From NCBI GenBank assembly GCA_034509735.1, contig JACGWO010000001.1, positions 10,618,854 to 10,682,853 of the forward strand: 64,000 nucleotides of DNA, written 5' to 3'. The DNA comes from Sesamum alatum (Eukaryota > Streptophyta > Magnoliopsida > Lamiales > Pedaliaceae). The notes below the pieces were generated by a model. It ran no database searches, was not told the DNA's origin, and saw only the letters and a list, made by a program, of their open reading frames with translations. Shown piece by piece: positions 1 to 13,355 of this stretch. The translations under genes were made by a program, and so were the position numbers. How positions within the stretch are numbered: the first letter of the stretch is position 1; each line of letters starts with the position of its first letter.

Positions 1-229
1 AAAGAGAAATTTACATGATAGTGTTGCGTAAGATTTCACAGCCTTGCAATTTACTTTTGTGCTGCTTCTGCAGACACATTATTTATAATATTACAAACTT
101 TTTATCTTGAGTAATTTGAATTTCGAAAGACAATAATAGATAAATTTTATAAAGGTGAGTTATCTTTATCATTAATGAAATTTTTTTAAAATATTTAAAT
201 GTTCTAATAGATAATCGTGAAGTGATTCA

Positions 230-3200
230 TATGAATATTAGAATTTTTTGGATAAACACGAATAATTATAAAAGAAGAGATTATTATATTGTCAATAATA
301 TAGTTTTTTCATATTATTATTATCTATACACATAATATTTAGATATTGTAGTTTATTATGTATCAAATATTCAGCAGTTATATCACCTATAGGAACTTAT
401 ACAAAATATCATAAATCAAATATTATGGCTATGTTATACGAAACTACAATTATATAGCGAATAATCAATTCAGACAATATTTCATATTATTGGATATAAT
501 GAACAATAATTGATATTTATGTTAATGATATTTTAAATCAAATGAACTTTTATTTGTTGGATATATATATATATATATGAATAATCATGTTTTTATATAC
601 TTTAAAAAATAGATAAACAAATAATATTGATTAGATTCTTTTGGATAAGTATAAATATATTTCTTTTTCCTTTTTATCCAAAAATTTGTAAATTTTCATT
701 TGGCGGGATGGAGTTCATTGAGGTTGTCCACATCTGTGTATACAAGGCGTTTAGGTGGATAGTCTCAATGATTCTATTTTATTATATATATAGATATTGA
801 TAAAATATAACTAATAAACAATTCGTATAATTGTATAATAATTTGTCTTTATCCAAAAGATTTATAATCTTTTTAAATAAATGAATAAGTAACATTCTTC
901 AAACTTATTTTTACATCTATTAGTTTTTTTTTTTTATTATTATCATATTACATTTTCATTTTTATATCATTAGTTATTGCCACATTATAAAATTAAATTT
1001 ATTTTATTAACATTTTAAAATAATTTTGTGTCTCTTTGAATTTTATTTTACATTGTAAGCAAATATATTTTATTTTTATTTAAATTAGATAAATGTTAGA
1101 TTATTTGATTTTAGAAAGATTTACAAATTTCTTTAGGTAAATTGGTTAGGGATACAATCTAAAATTCAAACTTATTTTTACATCTTTCAATATTTTTTTA
1201 TCTGTGATTATTGTCATATTAAATTTTAATTTTTTTACCTATAAAAATTTACTTTATTTATAATTTTTTTTTTTATTATATTAGCTTTTATAAACTATAG
1301 TTCCCCGGTGTCTCTTTGAATTTTATTTTGCCATGTAAGAAAATATTTTATTTTTATTTAGTGTTGATAATTGATTTGAATATATCCAAAAAGATAAATT
1401 ATTCAGGGATACAATTAATCTAAAATTAATTTTAATATTAAAAAATAGTCTTATATTTTCAATTCACAAATTATTTTATTTATAAATTTTGAATTATTTG
1501 TCAATTACTCATTTTATTTGAAATTTTGAATTATTTATAATTTTTACTTACTTAGTTATTTTGGAACTTAAAAAATTATCGTTTATCTTATATTTAAATT
1601 TAGATAAGTGTAGCATTATTTGTTTATCTAAAAGATTCACTCATTTTTTAGGTAAATAGTTAGTAAAATAATCCAAATTTATTTTTGTGTTCAATATACT
1701 TTCGTATTTTTATACATATTAACTTAATTTTTAATATATTAATTATTTACTTATTTTTATATTTAAAAGAATATTATATATATAGTTCTATTTAATTATT
1801 TTTTTGAAAATACAATAAGATAAATACATATATATATATATTGGATAAACATGTTTTTATTTACTTAAAAAAGTTATATAAACTTATAATATTGATTAGA
1901 TTCTTTTGGATAAATACTAATATTTTTTTCTTTTTTTATCTAAAAAGTTGTTAAATTCTATTTGGTAGAATAGAGCTCATTGAAAATATAATAAACTATT
2001 ATATTGTCAATAAATGTAATATTTTTTTATACATACTAATCTATAGTTTTTTCATATTATTATTATCTATACACATAATATTTATATATTGTAGTTTATT
2101 ATGTATCAAATATTCAGCAGTCATATCACCTATAGGATCTTATACAAAATATCATATATCAAATATTATGGCTATATTTAAGAAACTATAATTATATAAC
2201 GAATAATCAATTTAGACAATATTTCATATTATTGGATATAGTGAAGAATAATTGATATTTATATTAATGATATTTTGAATCAAATGAACTTCTATTTGTT
2301 GGATATATATATATATATATGTATGTATATTTGAATAAACATGTTTTTATATACTCTAAAAAAAGATAAACAAATAATACTGATTAGATTCTTTTGGATA
2401 AGTATAAACATTTTTTTTTCTTTTTATCTAAAAATTTGTAAAGTTTCATTTGGCAGGATGGAGTTCATTGAGGCTGTCCACATCTGCGTATACATGACGC
2501 TTAGGTGAATAGTGTCAATATTTCTATTTTATTTTATATAGATATTGATAAAATATAACTAATAAACAATTCGAATAATTGTATAATAATTTGTCTTTAT
2601 CTAAAAGATTTATAATCTTTTTAAATAAATGAATAAGTAACATTCTTGAAACTTATTTTTATATCTATTAGTTTTTCTTGCTTTTTATTATTATCATATT
2701 ACATTTTAATTTTTATATCATTAGTCATTGTCACATTATAAAATTAAGTTTATTTATATTTTTTTATTTTATTAACTTTTTAAAACAGTTTTGTGTCTCT
2801 TTGAATTTTATTTTACCTTGTAAGCAAATATATTTTATTTTTATTTAAATTAGATAAATGTTAGATTATTTGATTTTAGAAAGATTTATAAATTTGTTCA
2901 CGTAAATTGGTTAGGGATACAATCTAAAATTCAAATTTATTTTTACATCTTTCAATATTTTTTTATTTGTGATTATTATCATATTAAATTTTAATTTTTT
3001 TACATATAAAAATTTATTTTATTTATAATTTTTTATTTTATTAGTTTATAAACTGTAGTTCCCCGGTGTCTCTTTGAATTTTATTTTTCCATGTAAGAAC
3101 ATATTTTATTTTTATTTAGTGTTGATAAGTGATTTGATTATATCCAAAAGATAAATTATTCAGGGATACAATTAATCTAAAATTAATTTTAATATTAAAA

Positions 3201-3820
3201 ATAGTCCTATATTTTTAATTCACTAATTATTTATTTATAAATTTTGAATTATTTGTCAATTACTCATTTTATTTGAAATTTTGAATTATTGGTAATTTTT
3301 ACTTAGTTTTTTTGGAACTTAAAAAATTGTCATTAATTTATATTTAAATTTAGGTAAGTGTACCATTCTTTGTTTATCCAAAAGATTCGCTCATTTTTTT
3401 AGGTATATAGTTAGTAAAATAATCCAAATTCATTTTTGTGTTCAATATACTTTCATATTTTTATACGTATAAACTTAATTTTTACTATATTAATTATTTA
3501 GTTATTTTTATATTTAAAATAATTTATATATAGTTATATTTAATTACTTTTTAGAAAATACAATTCTTTTGTGGATAAACTATTGAATGTTATCTATAAG
3601 ATAAATACCTATATATTGGATAAACATGTTTTTATTTACTTAAAAAAGTTATATAAACATATAATATATTGATTAGATTCTTTTGGATAAATACTAATAT
3701 TTTTTTTCTTTTTTTATCTAAAAAATTGTTAAATTCTATTTGGCAAAATAGAGCTCGGTGAGGCTATCCACAACAGCACATACATGGCGCTTAGGTAGAT
3801 AGTCTCAATGATTGTGTTTT
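230..3820. repeat. Two-copy AT-rich tandem duplication, period about 1.75 kb
   Basis: Two long direct copies lie head to tail, roughly 230-1,980 and 1,985-3,755, offset by about 1,745-1,760 bases. Landmarks shared by both include 'tattcagcag' (about 370 and 2,112), 'gttccccggtgtctctttga' (about 1,300 and 3,058) and a less AT-rich box with 'gagttcattgagg' (about 711 and 2,459). A diverged third box sits near 3,737-3,810 and a truncated one near 1,960-1,980. Each copy also holds internal sub-repeats of about 270-280 bases: the phrase 'gtctctttgaattttatttt' occurs near 1,030 and 1,310 and again near 2,795 and 3,067. No long ORF is present. It could be a local segmental duplication or a short stretch of satellite-like DNA. 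The duplication itself is clear; its class is unknown. Confidence 0.85.
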
Positions 3821-3986
3821 ATTATATATAGATTGTATTTTATATTGAACTGTAATGTCAATTCAATATAAAAAGTTATTTCTCTTCATTTTGTATTTCA
3901 ACAAAATTGTGATAATATACCCGTTCTTTAAAAAATAATTATGGTCTAAGTTAGATATTTAATAATACAACTTCTATAATTACACT

Positions 3987-4480
3987 TAGGGATAATTATA
4001 CTCCCCTTCTCTAAGATTTGGTGTAATTACACATAGACCCCATGTAGTTTAAAAATTACATATATTGCTCCTGAAATTTATTTTTGTCTAACGAATAGGT
4101 CCATTCGATAGTCAAAATTCATGGAATTTATTGATATTGGCAAAAAATTAAATAAAATCTGATATTTACCTTTTATTGACTTATTACCGACGTATTATAA
4201 GTCAAACAAATCTTTTTATTCAAACTACCTTTATACGTTTTCACAAGTTAATGAAGGAGGTGTATCTTCATCATTATAAGAGTAATTTAATCAGAAAATT
4301 TTGTTTGAGCTATAATAATTCAGAAATAAGTCAATTAAGTATAATATCGATTTTTATTCAACTTTTTATTAATATCAACAAATTTGGTGAATTTTGACTA
4401 ACGAATGAACTAATTTCTTTAACAAAAGCAAACCTCAAAAATATTAGATGTAATTTTCCGAATCATAAGGGATCTATATG
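3987..4480. mobile_element. Foldback MITE-like element, family E copy 1 (3' end lost)
   Basis: The left end reads 'gggataattatactcccctt', followed by 'gatttggtgtaattacac'. The interior shares long stretches with 53,400-53,925, including 'tgactaacgaatga' and 'ttattgactta'. The halves of the element are roughly inverted copies of each other (for example 'tgtctaacgaataggtcca' on the left against 'gactaacgaatgaactaat' read within the right arm). The right terminal repeat seen in the other copy is absent here after about 4,480. The short reading frame at 4,176-4,397 lies in this repeat and is not considered a gene. Confidence 0.6.
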
Positions 4481-6060
4481 TCACTGTAGCACCCTCTAAC
4501 GGCACTACGACTATATCTTCCCTAAATATCACACTTAATGTAAACCCTGATTATATGTATAATTAGGCACGTAATCTAGTCCCTATTGAATATATATACA
4601 CATAGTCTCATCATCACAACAAGAATATTTAATATCTCATCCACAAGATCATATATACATATATCAAGTACGACAAAAATGGGCTATTATAATTAGTTCA
4701 CATGCTATTCTCGCTTTTAATCCAAAATGTGAATTCTATTTCCATTTATGATAAGGAGAAAACTGCATACTGGCCCGACCTGACTGGAATGCAAACCGTG
4801 GACCTAGTTATCGTGAATAGGCACAGCAAAATCTACACCTGAAAATATTAGCAGAGGGATGAGCCTGCAACTCAATAAGTAAATAACCGGTACCACTATA
4901 CACGCACCTCAATTATATCAACAAGACAAAAACAAGCAACGTATATAATATAATCAACTTAATCAAGCACATTTCATTTTATTTCTCCACGTAGTCATCC
5001 AATAACACGATAACCAATCAAACTTGTATTTTCCTAGTTGGCTTACCAGAAAGATGATATAGTATTTTTCTCCACCAACTCAACCTCACTATTCATTCAT
5101 ATATATACATGAATCCCCTTGGCATGCCACACATGCTTATCAGTCTCATTTCGCATCAAAGCTCTTTCATTTCGCATCATAGCTCTTTTCACATGGCATC
5201 CTAGCTCTTTCATATCATTTTGCCACATAGGCTTTTCAACAACATCAAGGGGTATTTATATCATAATTACATTTAATTTCCATAACTCCCTCGATTCCAT
5301 ATATCACCGTTCTTGTAAGCCAACTAGCCACATAAAACCACATAGCAACATTTTTCACGTACAAGCACATAACACTGGTATCAAACAGCCAATGGCATAT
5401 CTTCTTTATTTCAATTTCACGACATAATCATTTCAAGGTAATCATAAACCACTCGTACAGTTTAAAATAGATTAGTCAAGCACGAATCATAGACTCACAT
5501 AAAAGTAATATTACCAATAAATGAAATATATATAAATAATACTAATTATTTACGCACACAACATTACTAGGAAAAAGGAACATCTATAAGTAGCACTAAT
5601 TATTTACTTACCTCGATCTTATACAGATTTAGCTAGCTGATATGAAGTCGTACGATCATCTACTTTATCCCCGTGTCCTATCATAAAGTATAATACGTAT
5701 AATTAATATCTAGAATGTCAATTCCTAAATAAAATATTAAAAAATATTTATATATATATATATATTTCACCAGTATCTCAATATTTCATTAAACCCTTCA
5801 TCCTATTATAACTACCGTTCATAATAACAATTCTTGGATTATATTTATCTCAAAATATACTTTATCTACAAATTAATATAAATCTCTTAAAAAAAAATTA
5901 CCAATTACCCCCACAATTATGTATAAAATTTGTGGGCGTCACAGTCACTACACCAAATGTCAAGATGATGAGTGTAATTATCTCTTGCACTTAACTACTG
6001 TTATAATATTAATCATTTTTCTTCTAATTTTCTAAATATTTTAATGTTATAAAAAAATGA
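4481..6060. other. Intergenic stretch, no gene recognised
   Basis: AT-rich DNA with somewhat more balanced composition between 4,740 and 5,450. No reading frame has protein-like character. The short frame at 5,119-5,427 reads through 'catttcgcatca' and 'agctctttcat' repeats and looks like repeat-derived DNA. I could not identify a transposon class. Confidence 0.5.
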
Positions 6061-6073
6061 CAAGCCTAAAATA

Positions 6074-6475
6074 TTGACGTCCCCACCTCAAAACACACAA
6101 GCAAAATCCCAAAAGGCGCAACGCAAGACACTGAAACTAGTCAGCATCATCATCACAATTCACAACTCACGACCGAGTGAAAGATGTATGGCCACTGGAC
6201 GACGTCGTAAAGGTTATGCGAGATCATCGAGAAGAGTTGGGTGGGCTCTAGAACTAATTGCATTGGACCTGGGCCCAGACCATGTCAAAAAAATTTCCGA
6301 AATGGCCCTTCACGAACTAGTGATCAAGGCACGAGGCACTGTGGGCAGCAACGTAATTTCGCCAAGGGACAAGGAGATTCCATCTGTGTGCAACAGGGAA
6401 GATCTTTTGGTGGGTCACCATGTTGTGGAGGTGGTGGTTCTAAGATGCTACACTTGTACTTGCCTCTTTTTGTGA
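6074..6475 (+). pseudogene. Unrecognised gene fragment, probably frameshifted
   Basis: This is the only stretch in the first 14 kb with clearly raised GC and an open frame above 130 codons. I do not recognise the family. In one frame the segment around 6,185-6,250 reads as an acidic, helix-like peptide (VWPLDDVVKVMRDHREELG) and then stops. A second frame, open from 6,074, continues with ELIALDLGPDHVKKISEMAL and a basic-acidic stretch up to 6,475. The change of protein-like frame near 6,240 suggests one small indel in an old coding sequence. No intron boundaries or flanking exons were found. It may be a captured gene fragment, or a chance ORF in a GC-richer island. Confidence 0.35.
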
Positions 6476-6499
6476 TTGTACCTTTGTTTTTTTTTAATT

Positions 6500-7640
6500 T
6501 TTCTTAACTTTTCTTATAAGTTAGGATAATTAGAGGCTTAGAGCAGAAGTCTCCAGATTCAAAACTCTACTCTATGTTTGGTTTCATTTTCTCCCCACCT
6601 ATGAAATAATGAGAAAATAAAATCAAATATAATATTTTCTAAAATATTTTTACTGGGTGTTTTGCACATTCTCCCATATATACATACATTCACTTAGAAA
6701 TAAATAAATATTATTATATACATATATATTTATAAAAATATATAAAAGAGTTATGATTTGACAATAAACTGTATGTTTTGTCTTTCAATATACAACACAA
6801 TACATATATAAAAGATTTATAAATCAAAATATTAATATTAATTTTTTTTTATAAAGTCCGTATGTTTTTTTTTTTTCTCATGCATTTTTTGATCTCTCTA
6901 ACTTATATAAAAGATTTATAAATCAAAATATTAATATTAATTTATTACCTTCTATATATTTATAGAAACTTTTTTACTCTATAAAAATTTATATAAATAT
7001 TTTGCTTTAAAATAATTTTTAAGTATCATGCACATGCATAGAAATACCACACTTACTAGTATTAGTTAAGGCTGGAAACTTGAACTACGAACTAATCGTG
7101 CCCTCTAGAGAATCATCATATATACTTAATTTAATGAGTTTATAACTCCTCATTATATTTTTGAAAAATTTATAAAAGAATTAAGATAACGAAAAAAAGA
7201 TATTGACAGTGTCATAACTTATTAAAAAAAATATCAGCAAGCTTCCTAGTTTTATTTACAGTGCAGTAATTATAAAATTGTCATCATTATAAAATTCAGA
7301 ATATAATTTATTTTAAGTATATTAAAATTTTATTTAAAGAAATTAAAAATACTTCATAGAAGTGTTTATATAAATTTAGCCAAACACGGTGTTAATTGGA
7401 GTTGTCCGCCTTTATTTAGCGAAACTGTGAGACCCACACTCCCACACACGAACTCTCTTCTCGAATCATTTCTCTCCACCTTTGTATCCCATCTCTTGGT
7501 TCAACCAGATGTCTCACAACACGTATCTCATCTCAAAGGACTCGTGGGCCAAAACAGTCAAAATTCATCATCCATATTCATTCGGCTTCTCCAAATAAGA
7601 CTAAAAATAATCGTTTTTTATTTATTTATAATTTTAACAA
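6500..7640. other. Intergenic AT-rich DNA, no gene recognised
   Basis: Very AT-rich sequence. A short direct repeat, 'aaaagatttataaatcaaaa' followed by 'tattaatattaatt', occurs at about 6,812 and again at about 6,908. The open frame at 7,427-7,678 has no recognisable protein character. Confidence 0.5.
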
Positions 7641-7675
7641 ATCAATTTGAACAAAATATTTTATCCGGTAAATTT

Positions 7676-7904
7676 TGAGCTCGACTCGAGCTCGATTCGA
7701 TTAGTGAAAAAGTAATAAAATATACTTAAAAATATTAAATTACTCGAGCTTGACTCATGTTTAATCCAATTAAAATTCGTTTGAGCTTGATTAAATCAAT
7801 AATCAAACCAAATTCAAACATAATTTTTGAAGTTCGATAATAATTCAAATAAATTTGAACAATAATGTATTCGGCTCGAATCGAATCATTTGCACCTCTA
7901 CCTC
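7676..7904. mobile_element. Possible hAT-type MITE end
   Basis: The segment is dense in 'gctcga' and 'attcga' motifs on both strands. Read on the minus strand it ends with 'tagaggtgcaaatgattcga', resembling the terminus of a common plant hAT-like miniature element family that begins with a T/CAGGGGTGCAAA-type repeat. I could not place the opposite terminal repeat or the target-site duplication, so boundaries are approximate. Confidence 0.4.
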
Positions 7905-8184
7905 CAAACACGACTTTTGATTACGGTGAATTAAAATTACTTGGAGGGTAGTTTTGTCATTTAATGATTGAAGTATAGACAAATTATGCGAAGAAACTTC
8001 CACTCGCTAATAAATTTCATCTCAAACATAGGAAAAACGTCCTAAGGAATAAGATGGTGTCGCTTACGGACTGAATGTCCTTGCATCAATACGTTTTCAA
8101 GGTCAATAAGGTAATTACATCAATAACTCATGTGGAGTTTCTATTGACCTGCCCTGTCATTTTTTATTCAATATATATATTTTT

Positions 8185-8840
8185 GAGGTAAATTACGGCC
8201 ACCTCTATTAAGTTTATCATAATTATAAATATTTTTTCGTTGTTTATGATATTATAAATGGGTTAAATGTAATTTGCCCTCTGTATTAACCAAAAAGAAC
8301 AATTACCCCATGTGAAAAAATAATTAGCAATTGTTTGCTCTGTTTTTAGGGAGTTTTTTACTCTATTTTTTAAAACACATGTGGTAAATTGCTATTTATT
8401 TTTTTATAGGGGGATTTTTGCACACTTTGCATATCACAGGGGGGGTAATTGCATTTTTCCCTCTTATAAACTCTCCCTCCCCCGATTTTAACGTTCATCT
8501 AACAATGAGTATATTTTGTTAGTTTCATTAGGTTTTCATCCAATTTTTGTAGTGAACAAAAATGACATTTTGGATTATAAATTATAATTTTATAATTTAA
8601 AAAAATGAAAATATTTTTTTATCTAACAATATACTTTATGCCTCTATGGATTATATGCTTTATCCACCACTCAATCTTTTTTTTTACACTTTATCAAATG
8701 TTTTTTTTAAACAAACAAGGATAAAATAATAAATTCACTTCACCGTTTAGGGTCATTTTACGAGGTATTTTTAATTTTTCAAACAATTAAAAATATTTAT
8801 AATTATATTTAACCTCAAGAGATGTTGCTGTAATTTTGAC
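8185..8840. mobile_element. Foldback element interrupted by a nested MITE
   Basis: The left arm (about 8,185-8,258, beginning 'gaggtaaattacggccacct') is complementary to the right arm ending near 8,840 (its reverse complement begins 'gtcaaaattacagcaacatc'). Both arms carry the phrase 'ataattataaatattttt'. The design matches family B elements found elsewhere in the window. The left arm is broken by another small element at 8,259-8,463. Confidence 0.7.
8259..8463. mobile_element. Nested 205-bp MITE with 7-bp target-site duplication
   Basis: The element starts 'tgggttaaatgtaatttgcc' and ends 'gggtaattgcatttttccct'; these are imperfect inverted repeats. Exact 7-base copies of 'ttataaa' flank it at 8,252-8,258 and 8,464-8,470. 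The insertion splits the left arm of the larger foldback element. Its superfamily is not clear from termini alone. Confidence 0.75.
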
Positions 8841-9660
8841 TATTTTCATCTCAAAACAAACGTAACATGATAAATTTGAGAGGCGGACGTTGTCGCTTCA
8901 AATTTGTCGGCTTCCTCATTGTTCCTCTTATATTCAACAAAGATTGCCATACCTTATAGTGGTAATTAGTAAACTTTATCTTAAGGGTTAAGATTCATTA
9001 TAATAAATTTATTTAAAAATAATAAAACTGAATATTTGTAGGATAATTATTTCTTGTGATTAGCCGTTTTATTCCTAAACGTATTGAAGAAAATACAGAC
9101 ACAAACCTCTAGCTCATAATTGATAGTACTATTGAGATTATGTTTTGGATGGGTTGTTTTTATTACTAGTTCAATGTTTCTTACATTTTGACATGTCAAA
9201 TTCCACAAATAAAGGCAGTTTGAAAAGGAGATTTATGGATAAACCTCACGAAAAGAAACAAAGTAAGAAATAAAGAAGATTTTGGTCCTTGGGAAGATTT
9301 TTCCATATGCTTTTCGATGAAAGATCTTCTTCAATGTTACATATTTTCTATCTATATACTATAGATGAAAAGGGTCAGAATAAATTTAATGTTTTGAATA
9401 AATTAACCCCATTTATAAATATATATATTTATATATTGTTGACGTCAAAATATTTTAAAATAAATTATCAATTGAAGCTTAAATAAGTATTGGGTTAAAA
9501 AATGAAAGTCTATAATAAATCTTGTCGTGAAAGAAATTAAATTCATAAGCCATATTAAATTTGGGTCTTATATATTTTTATGTGTCAATTCAAACTAAAT
9601 ACAAATTTTTTATTTTGGGTTGGCTAAATTGAGCAAGATACATGTTCAAAATTCAGTTCA
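8841..9660. other. Intergenic AT-rich DNA, no gene recognised
   Basis: No protein-like reading frame. Part of this stretch (from about 9,189) could belong to the LTR remnant that follows, but I could not find its left boundary. Confidence 0.4.
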
Positions 9661-10166
9661 TCAGAAGACTAGTACATGTCAAAACCCGCGGTGTTTAAGC
9701 CCAACAAACGTGAGCCCAAGCTTTTGTAGCCGGACTCATGCCTATAAATAAGGCCTTCCATCATTCAAATCGGAGAATTCCATAGAATATTGGAGACAAC
9801 ACAAGACGAGAAGTTACTCCATACACACACAACAAATTAAAAGGGACCCAAGTCCAAAAGCCCTCTGACACGACAAAGCTATATAATCGAAGGTTCCAAG
9901 TCTTTCTCGGCATCAAATCCTTCAAGACCTTGATACCAAATTTCAAGGTACCGCGTAGTTTGCTCCACAGATCCGAAAGAGATTACACATCAACATCCAA
10001 GAACAAGTGTCAAGTTCTTGGATCGAAATTCGAAAAGAAGCATCATGGGTTGATATCCACAGAAATTGTATCCACTTTTCATTTTAAATTAATAAAATTA
10101 TTTGTCCATTTTTTTTTTGTCTCGTGATTAGTTATTTGCAGACACAAAATTTTGTGTGAACATTTA
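9660..10166 (+). mobile_element. LTR-retrotransposon remnant (solo LTR candidate)
   Basis: The segment is GC-richer than its surroundings and looks like the promoter and R-U5 part of a plant LTR. A TATA-type motif, 'cctataaataaggcc', lies at about 9,740-9,754. It is followed by a leader with no introns, an 'aataaa' signal near 10,090 and a terminal region ending 'tttgtgtgaaca'. Just before that end is the perfect palindrome 'acacaaaattttgtgt'. No primer-binding site or internal retroelement coding sequence follows. The left boundary is uncertain, and no target-site duplication was found. The frames at 9,761-9,946 and 9,930-10,127 fall inside it. Confidence 0.5.
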
Positions 10167-13102
10167 CAATAAGTTTTTGTACTTTGTTTTTTTTATCTAT
10201 TCTTTTTTTTTCCAAATATATAATTGTCTCTTTTTTCTTCCCAGCTTTATCATGCAAACTTCTTAAACCATGTTTTTAATATAATTAATCTAAAACAGTA
10301 TTTTATTTATAAAATTTACATGAAATAAATTTATGCACAAATATCGAGTGTGCTACTCCCACTAATATCCTGACATTTACTCGTCATTATTCATGTTTTA
10401 ATATATACATGTACGTGACTATGATTAGTGATTTAATGATAGAGGCGTGACCAATTTGCTCTTCAGTAAAATATTGGACTACGAACCTTACTCCACTTCG
10501 GCTTTATTATATTATTATGTTAATAAAGTCTAACATAAGTACGAATTCTTTTTAGATAATTAATTAATTTCTTAAAGTTTATTGAATAATCATGTAACTA
10601 AGTTACTTACGAAACTTGTATTTATGAAATCATAGTATTACTTTAAAGGCTCCGTATTCTAGAAGTTTTGAATTTAATTAAACCTATTAAGTGTACTTTT
10701 CTACTTAATATTAATTTGTTAAATATAGATAGCTAATTGTTAATTATTTTTGTCCCATTTTTTATATTATGATGTGATTGTCAATAATTGATTTACTTAA
10801 ACGAAATCATAATAATACTCATATATTTTTAAAAATATATTGATATTTCGAAATCAACAACGTCAAAATAAATAAATATTACTATAAAAGAAAATTTAAA
10901 TATTCACCATCGATAGGACACGATCTCATAACTTATTGTGAGACATCAATCTTACCACTCAAGCAAGGGATTATTGGTAAATTAGATTATATTGAGTTAC
11001 GAAAGCACGACTTATAATGATTAAGAAGCAAATTAAAGCAACAAATAATTATGATTAAGAAGAAAAAAGTTGTTAAACACATTTTGCACGTTTATCGACT
11101 CATAATGCGTCTGTTTATTACACTGATGCAGTGTATTTACTATAATTCTCCTTCAAATGTCAAACCGACCTTTTTTGGTAGGGGTCATTAAAGAAAAGAG
11201 TTAACACCGCCAAAACTAAATCGAATTGAATAACTTTTGTTATATATTTTTCAAATCGTAATTTTGGATTTAAAGTAAAATTACACTGCATTATTGATTT
11301 GATTTTAATTTAGAACTTAACCAAATCGCATCGCACCACACCGCTATATATATAATTAAAATTTGAAATTTATATATAATAATTTGATAAAATAATTAAT
11401 TTATTTAAAAAATTTCATATTCAAATTATACAAGCCTAAAATTCGTATATTATCAAACATCCACAATTCCATATTACAAAGCCCGTTTTTATAAAATTTA
11501 AATTTGAACTTCATATAAAAATATATATGTGTTTAATTTCTTAAACCCATTAAGCCTATTTCTCCCCTTTCCCTCTCCTCTCTTTTATCTTTCCCCCTCT
11601 GTCATTCTCTTTTCCGCCTTCTCACTTTTCATTCTCGGTTCTCTCTTTTTTCTTTCCCCATCTTGCCAAGCGCTGTATATGTTCTTATATTTTAATGTAT
11701 TTAAAGTTGCCAAACACTCATTTAATTTCTTGTTGTTTGTCACAATATTTTAATTTTGTTATAAGAATTAAAACGGTCAAGCAACTGTACTAAATTGTAC
11801 CTTTAATTTTGGTTTCAAAAGTGACAATTTAACAAATTATTTTATAAAATTACCAATAATAATTCAATTTTCAAGTAATTTTTTAAAAAAAAAAAATCGA
11901 AACCACCATGAGCGCCCCTAATTTTCCTTTTGGAACTAATGAAGAAAGGATGAAAGGCGGAATTGGGTTGGTGGGTGACGAGTCAAATCAAATTTAGATA
12001 TTCGAATCATGTTGCCGCTTTTATTTTTTATTTTTTCCGGAATAAACTGTTGTTTTTAATAAAGGGAAAAATACAAAAATATTTTCTTAAGGAATTACAA
12101 AATATATATATTTATATTGATTTTCATGATATACTCAATTACAGAAAAATTAAAAGACTTACTTTTAGTTTTTCACCTTTTTCCTTTTCCCTTTTATTTT
12201 ACCGAAAATCATAGATCCGAAACGAACATATAAGATATAATGGGCCGTAGCCCAGGTTCGTTCATGAGCAAACTGGGTCGGATATTTGGCAATTTTGGGC
12301 TACTGGGTTTGGTTTAACCCTCCTACTGACTATTTGGGCTTGAGTAGACTTTTGATTAATGGGCTGTTTATTCAGAGTATGAATACTGTATTGGGTTTAT
12401 GGAAAAGAGTATACAGGCCCGAATCACAACTTGGCCCGCGCAACTTTTATATTCCGAATAAATTATTACTTAATTCATTATTCATATTTTCTCAATATAT
12501 ATATGTATATAAATTATTTTAAACGTATATTGAAAAAATAATATGAAATTATATAATATATATATATATTTATAATTTAAAAAACTTCTGCAAATATCAA
12601 TTGCGCTGTTCATTGCTAATATACAGTAAAGGATCCCTAAAATACATATATTCTCTACAATAGCAAACAAGGGAACAAATAAATAGATAAATAAATAATA
12701 GAATTATTAGTTCATAATTAATATAATAGCATACACATTAAAAATATTAAATTATTCAAACCCGAGGTATGTAATTTCAGCAAGACTCGTTCAAACACAA
12801 CTCATCGACCACTTAAATAAAGATTAAACAGAATTTTGAACTTCATGAAAAATTATTAATATTTATTAATTGATTCGATTTATTAACATTTAACACCAAG
12901 CTGTCTACCTTAAAGTGTTAGTTCAATTATAGAGTGGTTGGCGAACGCGGCTATTGGCCAATTGGTCATATTGTATCGTATGTATAAAACCACATATTCT
13001 GTTCCAAAATTTTATTTCAATTATTTTGGACTGGCATTCGGAGTTAATTATTCAAACAACAATGTTGAAGCACTAAAACCTAACAAATATACCTGTTTTT
13101 AG
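10167..13102. other. Intergenic AT-rich DNA, no gene recognised
   Basis: Long AT-rich stretch without a supported gene. It holds a pyrimidine-rich run at about 11,560-11,665, which creates a spurious hydrophobic reading frame, and a slightly GC-richer patch at 12,240-12,445 with repeated 'gggct' and 'ggccc' words that may be an old retroelement fragment. Confidence 0.5.
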
Positions 13103-13355
13103 GGTAAATTACAATAATCTAATCAACATAAATTACACTGAAACCATCCGAGATTATGTTCAGAAACAAAACACTTCATATCATTTATAAAATTATAAGT
13201 ACACTTTTTGATGTTATAATTGACAATACGCTCACTATTCAATGTCGAAATTTATACTAACATCTCTGAGTATATTACATTAACACACTTCATGGGGTGT
13301 ACACGTAAATTTGCAAAGATAGATAATGTTTGTATATTTTAACATAATTTGAAAA

